From Shewanella dokdonensis (lineage in GTDB: Bacteria > Pseudomonadota > Gammaproteobacteria > Enterobacterales > Shewanellaceae), in NCBI RefSeq assembly GCF_018394335.1, contig NZ_CP074572.1, positions 2,046,001-2,110,000 of the forward strand: 64,000 bases of DNA. The letters run 5' to 3'. Positions within the stretch are counted from its first letter, which is position 1; the number at the start of each line of letters is the position of its first letter. Shown here in pieces: positions 1 to 7,656 of this stretch. The position numbers were made by a program, and so were the translations under genes. The notes under the pieces were generated by a model. It saw only the letters and a list, made by a program, of their open reading frames with translations, had not been told where the DNA came from and searched no databases.

Positions 1-68
1 TTCCCAACCGGTAACGGGGCTTCCAACGGAATATGGTAACGGGCGAGTGCAAAGGAGTCGGCGATCAT
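1..68 (-). CDS. menC: menC, 5' end only (o-succinylbenzoate synthase)
   Basis: Only the first 22 codons are inside the window; the gene runs off the left edge. The peptide begins MIADSFALARYHIPLE and continues with a PLPVG stretch, which resembles the first beta strands of MenC, the enolase-superfamily enzyme that dehydrates SHCHC to o-succinylbenzoate in menaquinone synthesis. Its ATG overlaps the menH stop codon in an ATGA arrangement, so it is the third gene of a menD-menH-menC operon. The assignment rests mainly on position, because the visible peptide is too short to show catalytic residues. Confidence 0.75.
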   Translation of the reverse strand, partial: MIADSFALARYHIPLEAPLPVG

Positions 69-856
69 GGGGTAACCTCCGCAGATGAACCCAAAGCAGG
101 TAACAGTGCTGCCAGAAATTGTTGAGGGTTGGCCTGGTGGCTGTTATGTCCAGCCGCCGCGATGGCATGACAGTGGATGTTGCTTCGCGTCTGCCAGCGT
201 TGTGCCAGTGCAGAAAATTTCGCATCCTGCTGGCCATAATAATAGTGTACCGGACAGCCACAGCTGGTCGGGAGTTGATGTAAATCCTGTTGCCACGCCA
301 AGGAGGTGGCGCGGAACATTGCCAACAGCCCCTCATGGCTCTGATGACTGCGGCGTTGGATTAATCTTGCCCGCTCATCTGCTGATAACTCAGCAAATAC
401 TGGTTGTTGATACCAAAGCGTTAAAAACTGCGGTAGCGGCAATTGTGCTAGCCGGGTAGCCCATTGCGTATCGTTAACGGCGCGTTGTTCTTTGTCGGCC
501 ACGGTCAGCAATCCTGGGTGGCAGGATTCCAAGTGCAGGCTTAACAGTCGCTGTGGCACCATTTGCGCTACATGCAAGGCGATACGCCCACCCAAGGAAT
601 AACCCAGCAGGTGGAAACGGTTAACCCCAAGATGATCTAGCGTCTGCAACAGTAATTCGACCGTCGCCTTGAAGCCGGGTTCAGGTACCAATTGTGCGCC
701 ACTGTTGCCATGTCCCGGTAGGTCGATGGCGATACAGTAAAAATGCTGACTTAATTGGGGTAAGAGTGGCAACCAGTCGCTGCCATTGCCCAAGAACCCA
801 TGCAGCAGCACTAGCTTGGGTTGCTGCTTATCGCCAGTACATTGATAGGCCAGCAT
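65..856 (-). CDS. menH: MenH, SHCHC synthase (alpha/beta hydrolase)
   Basis: Cytoplasmic alpha/beta-hydrolase-fold lyase that removes pyruvate from SEPHCHC to give SHCHC in menaquinone synthesis. Visible marks are the oxyanion-hole strand LLHGFLG, the nucleophile elbow GYSLGGR, and a C-terminal AAGHNSH carrying the catalytic histidine. The length of about 263 aa is normal. I chose the ATG at 856, which forms a TGATG junction with the menD stop; an in-frame GTG at 874 would add six residues and cannot be excluded. It lies between menD and menC, as expected for a translationally coupled men operon. Confidence 0.9.
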   Translation of the reverse strand: MLAYQCTGDKQQPKLVLLHGFLGNGSDWLPLLPQLSQHFYCIAIDLPGHGNSGAQLVPEPGFKATVELLLQTLDHLGVNRFHLLGYSLGGRIALHVAQMVPQRLLSLHLESCHPGLLTVADKEQRAVNDTQWATRLAQLPLPQFLTLWYQQPVFAELSADERARLIQRRSHQSHEGLLAMFRATSLAWQQDLHQLPTSCGCPVHYYYGQQDAKFSALAQRWQTRSNIHCHAIAAAGHNSHQANPQQFLAALLPALGSSAEVTP

Positions 857-2576
857 CAGCTTTGTCTCACCCACTGGCCTAGCTGCGCAATCTGTTCGCT
901 GGCCTGGGTCTGACTGATGCGGACTTCAATCACGGAGGCGCCGTGATACGCCAGCGCTTCTTGATAGGCATCGTTAAACGCCTGCAAATCTTCAACTCGA
1001 TTATAGGGCAGGCCGAACATGGCGCTGCCATAACCAAATTCCAGTCCATGTCCAAGGCGATAGTAACGCTGGCGCACTTGTTCATCTGGCACTGGCAAGA
1101 TGTTAAAGATGCTGCCGCCATCGTTGTTGAGGATCACCAGCACCAAAGGCCCCTTGGCTTGTCGCGCCAGTGCCAACGAGTTCAGATCATGCAATGCCGA
1201 GATATCGCCGATGATTAGCGTGGTTGGCCGCTGCTGGTGGGCAGCAACACCACAACTGGTGGCTATCAATCCATCGATGCCGGAAGCGCCACGGTTGGTA
1301 TAGGTTTGCGCTGCATCCGCCGTCACTGGGGCAAACATATCGTATAAGCGAACCGGTAGACTATTCCCGATGAAGAGTTGCTGCTTCCCTGGCTGCGTGG
1401 CGGCAATGGCTCTGACCACTTGGGCTTCACCAAAGGGGCCATCATCTATCTGTTGTCGGAACAGTTGGTGTAACTGTTCGTTAGCGTTGACCAGTGCCAG
1501 TGCCCAATTAGCGGCAGACGAGCGCGGCCAGCCGAGCGCTGCAAACTCTGCCAGCGGTGTCAGCCAGACTTCTTTCGCTTTATGACTGGGATCCAGCCGT
1601 TGCTGTGCTGGCAATACCTGCCAATAACTTTGCCACTCTTGTTGTTCTAAATAGGCTATTAACCGCTTTGACAGCAATCTGCCGCCAAATATCAACACCC
1701 GGTCAGCACGTTCTAACAGGGCTTTGGCTTTGGGCTGTTGCAACAGTTGATCAATATTACCAATGACCGCCGGGTGCTGCCGTAGTTGTGACTGGGCATC
1801 GGTTAGCAGTGGCCAGCCCAATTTGGCTGCCAGTTCCGTCAGCAATGCCGGCTGTTCTGCTATGTCCAAGGTTCCGGCAATAATGACGCCCTGGCCGTGT
1901 GCAAAACGATTAAGCATATCGCGGCTCGGTAATTGCCCCGACATCAAGCGGCTATATTGGCTATACGGTCTGTCATGGCTTTGCCAGCGTTGCAATGGCA
2001 ACAGGTAATGGTTCAGTTCCTGTGTCAGCGGTGCGTTTAAATCCTGTGGATACAGGGGCTCACGGAACATACAGTTGATATGCACCGGCGCTTGCTGATT
2101 GCAGATTGCTTCATCTACGCTAGTCAGCAACATCTGCGGGGCAACAGATAGATCTGGTGTCGGTAGGTTAACTGGCAGGGCATATTGACCATAGATATCG
2201 GGTTGGTGAATCGCCTGGTTAGCGCCGCAGCCAATTAATTCAGGCGGGCGATCTCCCGATAAAATAATCAAAGGGACTTGCGTCAGCCAAGCTTCAACCA
2301 CCGCAGGAAAAGATTAGCCACGGCGGTTCCCGACGTGGTAATGACAGCCACCGGGGCGCGACTAGCTTTGGCCAGTCCCATGGCGTAAAAGCCTAACCCG
2401 CGCTCATCAAAATGCAGATGTTGTTGCAGTTTATTCTGTTTGGCCGCAGCCAGTGTCAAAGGGGTAGAACGGGAACCAGGAGCCATACACACATGTTGTA
2501 CTCCCAGCCGCGCCAGTTCTTCTAGGATGAGTTCGCCCCAAAGCAAATTCAGTTCGGCATGTTGATTCTTTTGCAT
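856..2576 (-). CDS. menD: MenD, SEPHCHC synthase (frameshifted in this sequence)
   Basis: Thiamine-diphosphate enzyme that joins isochorismate and 2-oxoglutarate, the first committed step of menaquinone synthesis. The N-terminal part shows APGSRSTPL and the [12 protein letters not shown] region with the cofactor-activating glutamate. The C-terminal part shows the ThDP/Mg motif starting GDISALHD and ending NNDGGSIFN. The reading frame breaks at the A4 run 2308-2311 (T4 on the coding strand). Adding one base gives an uninterrupted [11 protein letters not shown] junction and a protein of about 573 aa, the usual MenD length. I infer a sequencing error rather than gene loss, since menaquinone supports the anaerobic pathways encoded nearby. 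It is the first gene of the men operon. Confidence 0.9.
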
Positions 2577-2655
2577 AAACAGGCACCCAATTGTGGATGG
2601 CTGTTAGTGTAACCTGTTTGCTTGGTGCGATGCATGTTCCGATAGTTAAAAAGGT

Positions 2656-3615
2656 TTATAGAAGCGATTCAGTCACTTCTCTAACTTTTTGCTTCAGCCA
2701 GTTAAGTTCGGCATCGTCGTGATCTGTCGGTACCACCATCTTCACAGTCTTTGGCTGGGAAACCGTAGAAATCCTGCTGACTTCGGTTTCTGACAATTTA
2801 CAAGCGTGCAAAAACGGAACGTCAGGAATGGTATCGTAGATAGCTTTATAGGGCACTAAACACACCGCCAGACTTTCCTGTAAATAAGTAAACAGGGACG
2901 AAGTGCTGCTAATGTTAATCTCAATGTTTAGTGCAATATCATTACGATGACACCAGTCTTCAAACGGACAAGTTGCAGAAGGGTTACAACCTTGATCAGT
3001 TTTTACATAGGGATATTTAGCGATAGATTCCAAGGTAATTTCCTGTTGTAACAATGGATGAGTGTTACTACAGATAAGATATAGATCCGTTAGCGGTTTA
3101 ACTGGCTCAATCTCATATTCGTTTTCAAGCAGTTTCATCGAATCTTTTAGGCTATCACAGCAAACACCCATGGTAATTTCACCATCCATAATTCCCTGTA
3201 GTGTGTTGTTATTCCACGGTACAATATTCAGGTGTAACTGTTTATCTTCAATGCGAATGGATTGCATTAACGCTTTGGGATATAAATAGGTGACTAAATC
3301 TGGAACGGCAACTTCAAACCAGCGCTCATTATTTTGTTTATTCGTCGCAAGGTTATTAAAACTGTGAGCATGATCTACTATTTCTTTTGCAATGGGGTAG
3401 ATCTGCTTGGCATATTCGTTAGGGATTAAGCCATATTTTTTTCTATAAAATAGTTCATTGCCAAAAATGGTTCTTATGTTTCTTAAACAACGGCTTATTT
3501 TAGACTGTGGTACATTAAGGATCTTTGAAACATGGGTAGCTGACTTGTTTTCACATAACCCAACAATGATCATCAAACTCAGCATGTCGAGTTTTTCAAA
3601 ATCTATGTGTTTCAT
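2656..3615 (-). CDS. LysR-family transcriptional regulator beside the nrfBCD-like operon
   Basis: A 319-aa LysR-type regulator. The start at 3615 is fixed by an AAGGAG eight bases upstream; a longer frame to 3723 would add an odd hydrophobic tail and is rejected. The winged HTH is near residues 10-65 (ATHVSKILNVPQSKISRCLR) and the rest is the two-lobed effector domain. The putative effector domain has C210, C216 and C222 in a regular C-x5-C-x5-C spacing, plus C152/C153 and C182, which suggests redox or metal sensing (inference). It is divergent from the operon at 3993-6648 and is its likely regulator. Base composition looks more AT-rich than the neighbouring men genes. The effector is unknown. 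Confidence 0.85.
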   Translation of the reverse strand: MKHIDFEKLDMLSLMIIVGLCENKSATHVSKILNVPQSKISRCLRNIRTIFGNELFYRKKYGLIPNEYAKQIYPIAKEIVDHAHSFNNLATNKQNNERWFEVAVPDLVTYLYPKALMQSIRIEDKQLHLNIVPWNNNTLQGIMDGEITMGVCCDSLKDSMKLLENEYEIEPVKPLTDLYLICSNTHPLLQQEITLESIAKYPYVKTDQGCNPSATCPFEDWCHRNDIALNIEINISSTSSLFTYLQESLAVCLVPYKAIYDTIPDVPFLHACKLSETEVSRISTVSQPKTVKMVVPTDHDDAELNWLKQKVREVTESLL

Positions 3616-3992
3616 TGTTAGTACTCCTTTTATGGAATTTTCTATTGCAATTAGTTTAATGAAAAAAATGAAAAATAGAAAATCCAAAAGCTGTGCCAAA
3701 TCACATTTAAAAATGTATTTCATTTGGACTTTATAAATTTAAGACTTAAGTTTATTTTCATGTTTCAAAAAATGCAATTTACATAATTAGATATCTGTTT
3801 TTTAGTAACTATATTTCCTATTGTTTATTTTTACAAAACGGTAATCAAGTTGATCTCTTGGTTTTGCTATTTACTAGTATGTCTGGCAGCTCTGTGTGAT
3901 TCGGATCACTAATATACTTGCGCTTTCTGCCAATAATTTAATTGCGAAATAATCGCTAATAAATAAATAAAATATGATAGTTGGAGGTAAAT
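3616..3992. promoter_or_regulatory. AT-rich divergent intergenic region, LysR / nrfBCD-like operon
   Basis: A 377-base non-coding stretch between two divergent genes. It is visibly AT-rich, with several A and T tracts. It holds one good CRP-like palindrome (separate entry) and a clear GGAGG ribosome site at 3983-3987 for the rightward operon. No further gene was seen. Both promoters and any LysR operator must lie here, but I could not assign an individual T-N11-A operator with confidence. Confidence 0.6.
3895..3910. promoter_or_regulatory. CRP-like binding site upstream of the nrfBCD-like operon
   Basis: TGTGATTCGGATCACT matches the CRP consensus TGTGA-N6-TCACA at nine of the ten half-site bases. 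Its centre lies about 90 bases upstream of the first start codon of the operon. In Shewanella CRP is the main activator of anaerobic respiratory genes (established knowledge), so control of this redox operon by CRP is plausible. Confidence 0.6.
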
Positions 3993-4460
3993 ATGAGCAC
4001 CGCATCTGTATATCTCAGTTACGCGTTTGTTTATTTTGTATTGTTCATCGCAGTTCCTTTTATCGCAGTTACTTTTGTGATGACTTGCATTAAGTTTTTC
4101 AAGTCAGAAACTGCTGCACCAATACATGCAAAAATTAAAGATCGTCTGTTCGATAACGAAAGCTTAGGCTTTCTGAAGTCTCTGAAAAGTCTGACTAAAG
4201 GTGAGTATGAAATCTGCAGTCATGTACCTTTGGAAGTTGTTATCGAAGTTGCTGCAGACGAAGCTAAACCTCGTGGGTATCTGGATTACGTGCTGATTGA
4301 CCAGAACTCATCCGAAATCAAAATGGTGATTTCTGACTTCAGTGATAAATCTAGTGCAGAAATCAAACCACTGCTTCAGAAACTCAACATCCGATTGATT
4401 GATATGAAGCGGAACTGCCCTATGGATAAACAACATCTGATGCAGGCCTTGGCTGCCTGA
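3993..4460 (+). CDS. Small membrane-anchored protein with a DUF2726-like soluble domain
   Basis: A 155-aa protein beginning MSTASVYLSY; the start is set by GGAGG six bases upstream. Residues about 8-32 form one strongly hydrophobic helix. The remaining 120 residues are soluble and probably cytoplasmic. The segment HVPLEVVIEV, then YLDYVLID, IKMVISDFSD and LLQKLNIRLIDM follows the strand order of DUF2726, a restriction-nuclease-like fold, but the usual acidic and lysine active-site residues are not evident. It is the first gene of the operon, 85 bases before the nrfB-like gene. I infer a scaffold or regulatory role in the redox module; the function is unknown and the family assignment is tentative. 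Confidence 0.75.
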   Translation: MSTASVYLSYAFVYFVLFIAVPFIAVTFVMTCIKFFKSETAAPIHAKIKDRLFDNESLGFLKSLKSLTKGEYEICSHVPLEVVIEVAADEAKPRGYLDYVLIDQNSSEIKMVISDFSDKSSAEIKPLLQKLNIRLIDMKRNCPMDKQHLMQALAA

Positions 4461-4477
4461 TGTGTACAGCCGATGTC

Positions 4478-4504
4478 GGTGACAACCTGAAGCAGGTTGT
4501 CACC
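4478..4504 (+). promoter_or_regulatory. Perfect 12-bp hairpin between operon genes 1 and 2
   Basis: GGTGACAACCTG (4478-4489) is followed by a three-base AAG loop and its exact reverse complement (4493-4504). It starts 18 bases after the stop codon of the first gene. The following bases (AATCTTCT) are not a proper U-tract, so this is more likely an attenuator or an mRNA-stability element that sets the ratio of the first gene to nrfB/C/D than a full terminator. Confidence 0.65.
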
Positions 4505-4545
4505 AATCTTCTCAAAAATAACAAACTAATAATCAGGTACGAATT

Positions 4546-5016
4546 ATGTTCAGGAATACTTGGCGCACAGTGCTCGGTGTTGCCACATTGGCATGCCTGT
4601 TGGGTTACGGCACAACTGGTACCGCCAATGCAGAAACATCTACCGCGCTGAAAATCAACGATGGCCCCTGCCTAAAATGCCACAAGCGCAATGGCACAAT
4701 GCTGGGGGTTCACGGACAGGACAAAATGCACTTCACTTGCAGTACCTGTCACGGTGAACAGGGCGTCCATCCCCGCAAACCCAACGACATCCGAGTCTTT
4801 TCTCCAAACCCTGAGATTGCTCCCCAAGATCAGAATAAGACTTGTCTCAGATGTCACCGTCCGGAAAAGCTAGCAGCAGGCGAATGGACCCATAACGTCC
4901 ATGCCAATAAAGTGAGTTGCGCTGCCTGCCACAAATTGCACCCGGCGGAAGATCCAATGACCAAAATGACCGGTACGCAACATAGTCAGTTGTGCCGTCA
5001 ATGTCATGCGAAGTAG
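4546..5016 (+). CDS. nrfB: NrfB-like pentaheme cytochrome c
   Basis: A 156-aa periplasmic cytochrome with an N-terminal signal peptide (hydrophobic stretch ending near TANAE). It has exactly five CXXCH haem sites: CLKCH, CSTCH, CLRCH, CAACH and CRQCH. Additional histidines between them can act as distal ligands. Five haems at this size match NrfB, the electron carrier between the NrfCD quinol dehydrogenase and the nitrite reductase NrfA. It is followed by the NrfC-like gene after a 10-base gap. No nrfA lies in the window, so its electron acceptor may differ from that of classical NrfB. It needs the cytochrome c maturation system, part of which is at 52845-55629. Confidence 0.88.
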   Translation: MFRNTWRTVLGVATLACLLGYGTTGTANAETSTALKINDGPCLKCHKRNGTMLGVHGQDKMHFTCSTCHGEQGVHPRKPNDIRVFSPNPEIAPQDQNKTCLRCHRPEKLAAGEWTHNVHANKVSCAACHKLHPAEDPMTKMTGTQHSQLCRQCHAK

Positions 5017-5026
5017 GGGGTGCGTG

Positions 5027-5707
5027 ATGGATAAATCAAAAAGACAATTTTTACAAGGCAGTGGGGCAGTTATTGCCGGTATCTCTCTGTACATGTTGGC
5101 CAATGGCAAAGTGGCTGGTGAACAACAGACTGGTACTATCAAATACGCCATGCTGCATGACGAAAACAAATGTATCGGTTGCAATGCGTGCGCCGATAAC
5201 TGCCGTAAAGTGAATAAGGTGCCTGAAGGCGTAGCGCGGTTAGAAATCATCCGCACTGGCCCATTTGGTGAATATCCCAATCAGTTCTACCACTTTACCC
5301 GTAAATCCTGCGAACAGTGTGAAGATTCACCTTGTGTGCATGTATGCCCAACTGGTGCAGCATTTAAGGATGAGAAAACCGGTATTGTCAGCGTCAACTC
5401 CTGGAAGTGTGTGGGTTGTCAATATTGTTTGGCTGCTTGCCCTTACCACATCCGCTTTATCAATCCAGTAACGAAAGCTGCTGATAAGTGTGATTTTTGC
5501 CGTGAAACCCAGTTGAAAGAAGGCAAAAAGCCCGCATGTGTGGAAGCTTGCCCGACTAAAGCGCTGGTGTTTGGCGACCTGAATGATCCGAATTCAGAGA
5601 TTGTTAAAGCACTGGAAGAAAATCCGGTTTATCGCAACAAGAGAGATTTGGGAACTCATCCCAAGTTGTTCCGTATTCAAGCTAAGCAGGGAGGGATAAA
5701 CGTATGA
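5027..5707 (+). CDS. nrfC: NrfC-like four-cluster ferredoxin subunit
   Basis: A 226-aa periplasmic iron-sulfur protein that would pass electrons from NrfD to the pentaheme cytochrome. Four cysteine groups for 4Fe-4S clusters are visible: CIGCNACADNC, CEQCEDSPCVHVCP, CVGCQYCLAACP and CDFC paired with CVEACP. The start at 5027 has AGGGGGTG upstream. The N terminus is a Tat-type signal, but the twin-arginine motif reads SKRQFL, with lysine replacing the first arginine; KR signals can still be used by Tat. Its stop overlaps the nrfD start (ATGA), indicating coupled translation. Confidence 0.88.
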   Translation: MDKSKRQFLQGSGAVIAGISLYMLANGKVAGEQQTGTIKYAMLHDENKCIGCNACADNCRKVNKVPEGVARLEIIRTGPFGEYPNQFYHFTRKSCEQCEDSPCVHVCPTGAAFKDEKTGIVSVNSWKCVGCQYCLAACPYHIRFINPVTKAADKCDFCRETQLKEGKKPACVEACPTKALVFGDLNDPNSEIVKALEENPVYRNKRDLGTHPKLFRIQAKQGGINV

Positions 5708-6648
5708 GCCCTTTCCATTTTGAACACTTGATTTGGCATTGGCCAATCGCTTTTTACCTGTTTTTTGCCGGGGTTTCAGGCGGCGCAATGTTCTTCGCCG
5801 TACTGTTGAAAAACTTTACCTTGCGCGGTGAAGCTGCGTACAAGTCTGGATTTGTACAGGCTGCTTGTCTAGTGGCGCCTGTCACTGTGATGGCCGGCTT
5901 GGGAATTCTGGTAACCGACCTGACCAAACCACTGCATTTCTGGAAAATCATGGTGTTCTACAACCTGACCTCCGTTATGTCAGTGGGCGTGATCATCCTG
6001 TGTATTTACATGGTGTTCATGTTCCTGTGGATTGCGTTGGTGTTCCGTCCAGTGATTGACGACTGGTGCCGTAGCCGTTTCCCTTGGGTGCTTAAACTGA
6101 GTGCATTCCTGAGTCGCAGCGAAGCCACCATTACCGGATTATTGGTTATCCTCGCACTGGCGCTGGGGGCATACACAGGCTTCTTGTTGTCAGCCTTGCC
6201 TGGTTATCCAATGCTGAAAAACCCGGTATTGCCAATTCTGTTCTTGTTATCAGCACTGTCTTCCGGTGCCGCAGCTTCACTGTTGGGTGGCGTGTTACTG
6301 AAAGGCAATCCTGATGGCCGCGAAGTACATATGATCCATAAGATCGAAATCCCGCTGATCATGGTTGAGATGGTTGCCATCTTCACCTTCTTCCTCGGGT
6401 TAGTGCTAACGGGTGGTCAGGCCAAAGTGGCCGCTGCCAATGCATTAGGTTTCGGTTTCTGGGGCGTGGTGTTCTGGGTCGGTATCTTGTTGGTTGGCTT
6501 ATCTGTGCCGCTGGCAATGAATCTGTTCATGACAGCAACCGCTAAGCGTCGTTTTGCCTATGTTGCTGGAACCGCGACTTGTAGTTTGATTGGGGTGATA
6601 CTGCTGCGTCATTTTATTCTGTACGCAGGTCAGATGACTATCGCCTGA
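5704..6648 (+). CDS. nrfD: NrfD/PsrC-family quinol-oxidising membrane subunit
   Basis: A 314-aa integral membrane protein with about eight hydrophobic segments, beginning MSPFHFEHLIWHWPIAFYLF. The LIWHW start and the FAGVSGGAMFF first helix are typical of NrfD/PsrC subunits, which exchange electrons between the quinone pool and an NrfC-type ferredoxin without haem. It is the last gene of the operon and overlaps nrfC by four bases, with GGAGGG upstream. Together with NrfB and NrfC it makes a complete menaquinol-to-periplasm electron path, but no catalytic reductase is encoded beside it. Confidence 0.9.
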   Translation: MSPFHFEHLIWHWPIAFYLFFAGVSGGAMFFAVLLKNFTLRGEAAYKSGFVQAACLVAPVTVMAGLGILVTDLTKPLHFWKIMVFYNLTSVMSVGVIILCIYMVFMFLWIALVFRPVIDDWCRSRFPWVLKLSAFLSRSEATITGLLVILALALGAYTGFLLSALPGYPMLKNPVLPILFLLSALSSGAAASLLGGVLLKGNPDGREVHMIHKIEIPLIMVEMVAIFTFFLGLVLTGGQAKVAAANALGFGFWGVVFWVGILLVGLSVPLAMNLFMTATAKRRFAYVAGTATCSLIGVILLRHFILYAGQMTIA

Positions 6649-7077
6649 TGAATATGTGTGAGCTTAGAGAATAACAATAAAGCTAAAAAGAGCTGCATTC
6701 GAGTTTAAGGCAGTTATGTATGCCGTAAAACACGGAGGTCATTGGGCAGGACGCCATTTTGCTCTTTATCCACACATTACCCGAACCTCCACGGGTTTGC
6801 CATCTGTTGAGCACGCAGATGGCTTTTTATTGGTTGTTACATGCGCAGAGCACAGCGCAGCCGATTTTCTGCAATTGCTGACGCTACTTACCGAGGCTGC
6901 GGACAAAACCTTCACTTCAGTGAGTCCGCTCTCGAAACCCCATCGATATACCAACCACGTGCAAACAGTCATTGCACACATTGAGTGAATGTGGATTTCA
7001 ACTCCTAGCGTCAACTGATAAATCGACCTTTCCCAGTGGTGACGTCCCAGCATCAATGCATGATGCCATTTTAGCTA
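6649..7077. other. Intergenic region downstream of nrfD
   Basis: A 429-base stretch between nrfD and the convergent Lrp/AsnC gene. It contains one convincing terminator (6799-6828). Short open frames on both strands run through that terminator and have no ribosome site, so I do not call a gene here. Confidence 0.6.
6799..6828 (+). terminator. Rho-independent terminator of the nrfBCD-like operon
   Basis: GCCATCTG, a nine-base loop and CAGATGGC form an 8-bp perfect stem followed directly by TTTTT. It lies about 150 bases after the nrfD stop, in the right orientation to end that transcript. Confidence 0.8.
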
Positions 7078-7509
7078 TTAGTCTGGCCGATTGTTGATCC
7101 ATTCACTCATCACCACATGGGTTTTGATTTTGCAGATGGCCGGATGAGATTCGATAGCTTCGTGGATTTCGTGTAGTCGTTGCATTGACGGCGTTTTAAC
7201 GTAAACCAGTAAATCCATTTCGCCAGAAATACCATGACAAGTGACCACTTCAGGTACGGCTTGAAATAAATGGGCAATATCAGCACAGGTACGGTGCTGA
7301 TGTTGAATTTCAAAATAGGCGCTAACGCCCTCTTTTTGTGACTCACTGAGTAACACTTGATAGCCGCGGATGACACCGTTCTGTTCCAGCTTTTTTAGGC
7401 GTTCTGATACGGCACTACGCGACAGGCTGACCTCGTCAGCAATGGCCGATACGCTCTTGCGAGCATTTTGCCGTAATGCAGTGATAATCGCCTGATCAAA
7501 TTTATCCAT
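7078..7509 (-). CDS. Lrp/AsnC-family transcriptional regulator
   Basis: A 143-aa regulator with an N-terminal HTH (DQAIITALRQNARKSVSAIA then LSRSAVSERLKKLEQNGVIRGY) and a C-terminal RAM/AsnC ligand-binding domain (EVVTCHGISGEMDLLVYV). These proteins bind amino acids and form dimers to octamers. It is divergent from a YjeH-type amino-acid exporter, so I infer that it controls that exporter in response to an amino acid, the common arrangement for such pairs. Length and domains are complete. Confidence 0.9.
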   Translation of the reverse strand: MDKFDQAIITALRQNARKSVSAIADEVSLSRSAVSERLKKLEQNGVIRGYQVLLSESQKEGVSAYFEIQHQHRTCADIAHLFQAVPEVVTCHGISGEMDLLVYVKTPSMQRLHEIHEAIESHPAICKIKTHVVMSEWINNRPD

Positions 7510-7656
7510 GGTGTCTGTCCTGTGAAATTACCGACTATGGTGGCAGATAGCCGTCAGTTCGTCGGCCAATACGGCGGTTATTATGGTGAAATGGCGCAGA
7601 TTGTCTGCGGCGGAATCGCTATACTGCGGCTATCACATTCGGTGCTAATTTATCAG

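Noticed and set aside
3616..3723. N-terminal extension of the LysR protein with a hydrophobic helix
   Set aside because: A strong AAGGAG sits before the ATG at 3615, and the extension is AT-rich leader sequence unlike LysR proteins.
6716..7056. Small genes on either strand after nrfD
   Set aside because: The frames overlap a clear terminator hairpin and have no ribosome site.
7522..7656. Longer N terminus of the YjeH-type permease
   Set aside because: It is not conserved in the family and covers the promoter region shared with the divergent Lrp gene.
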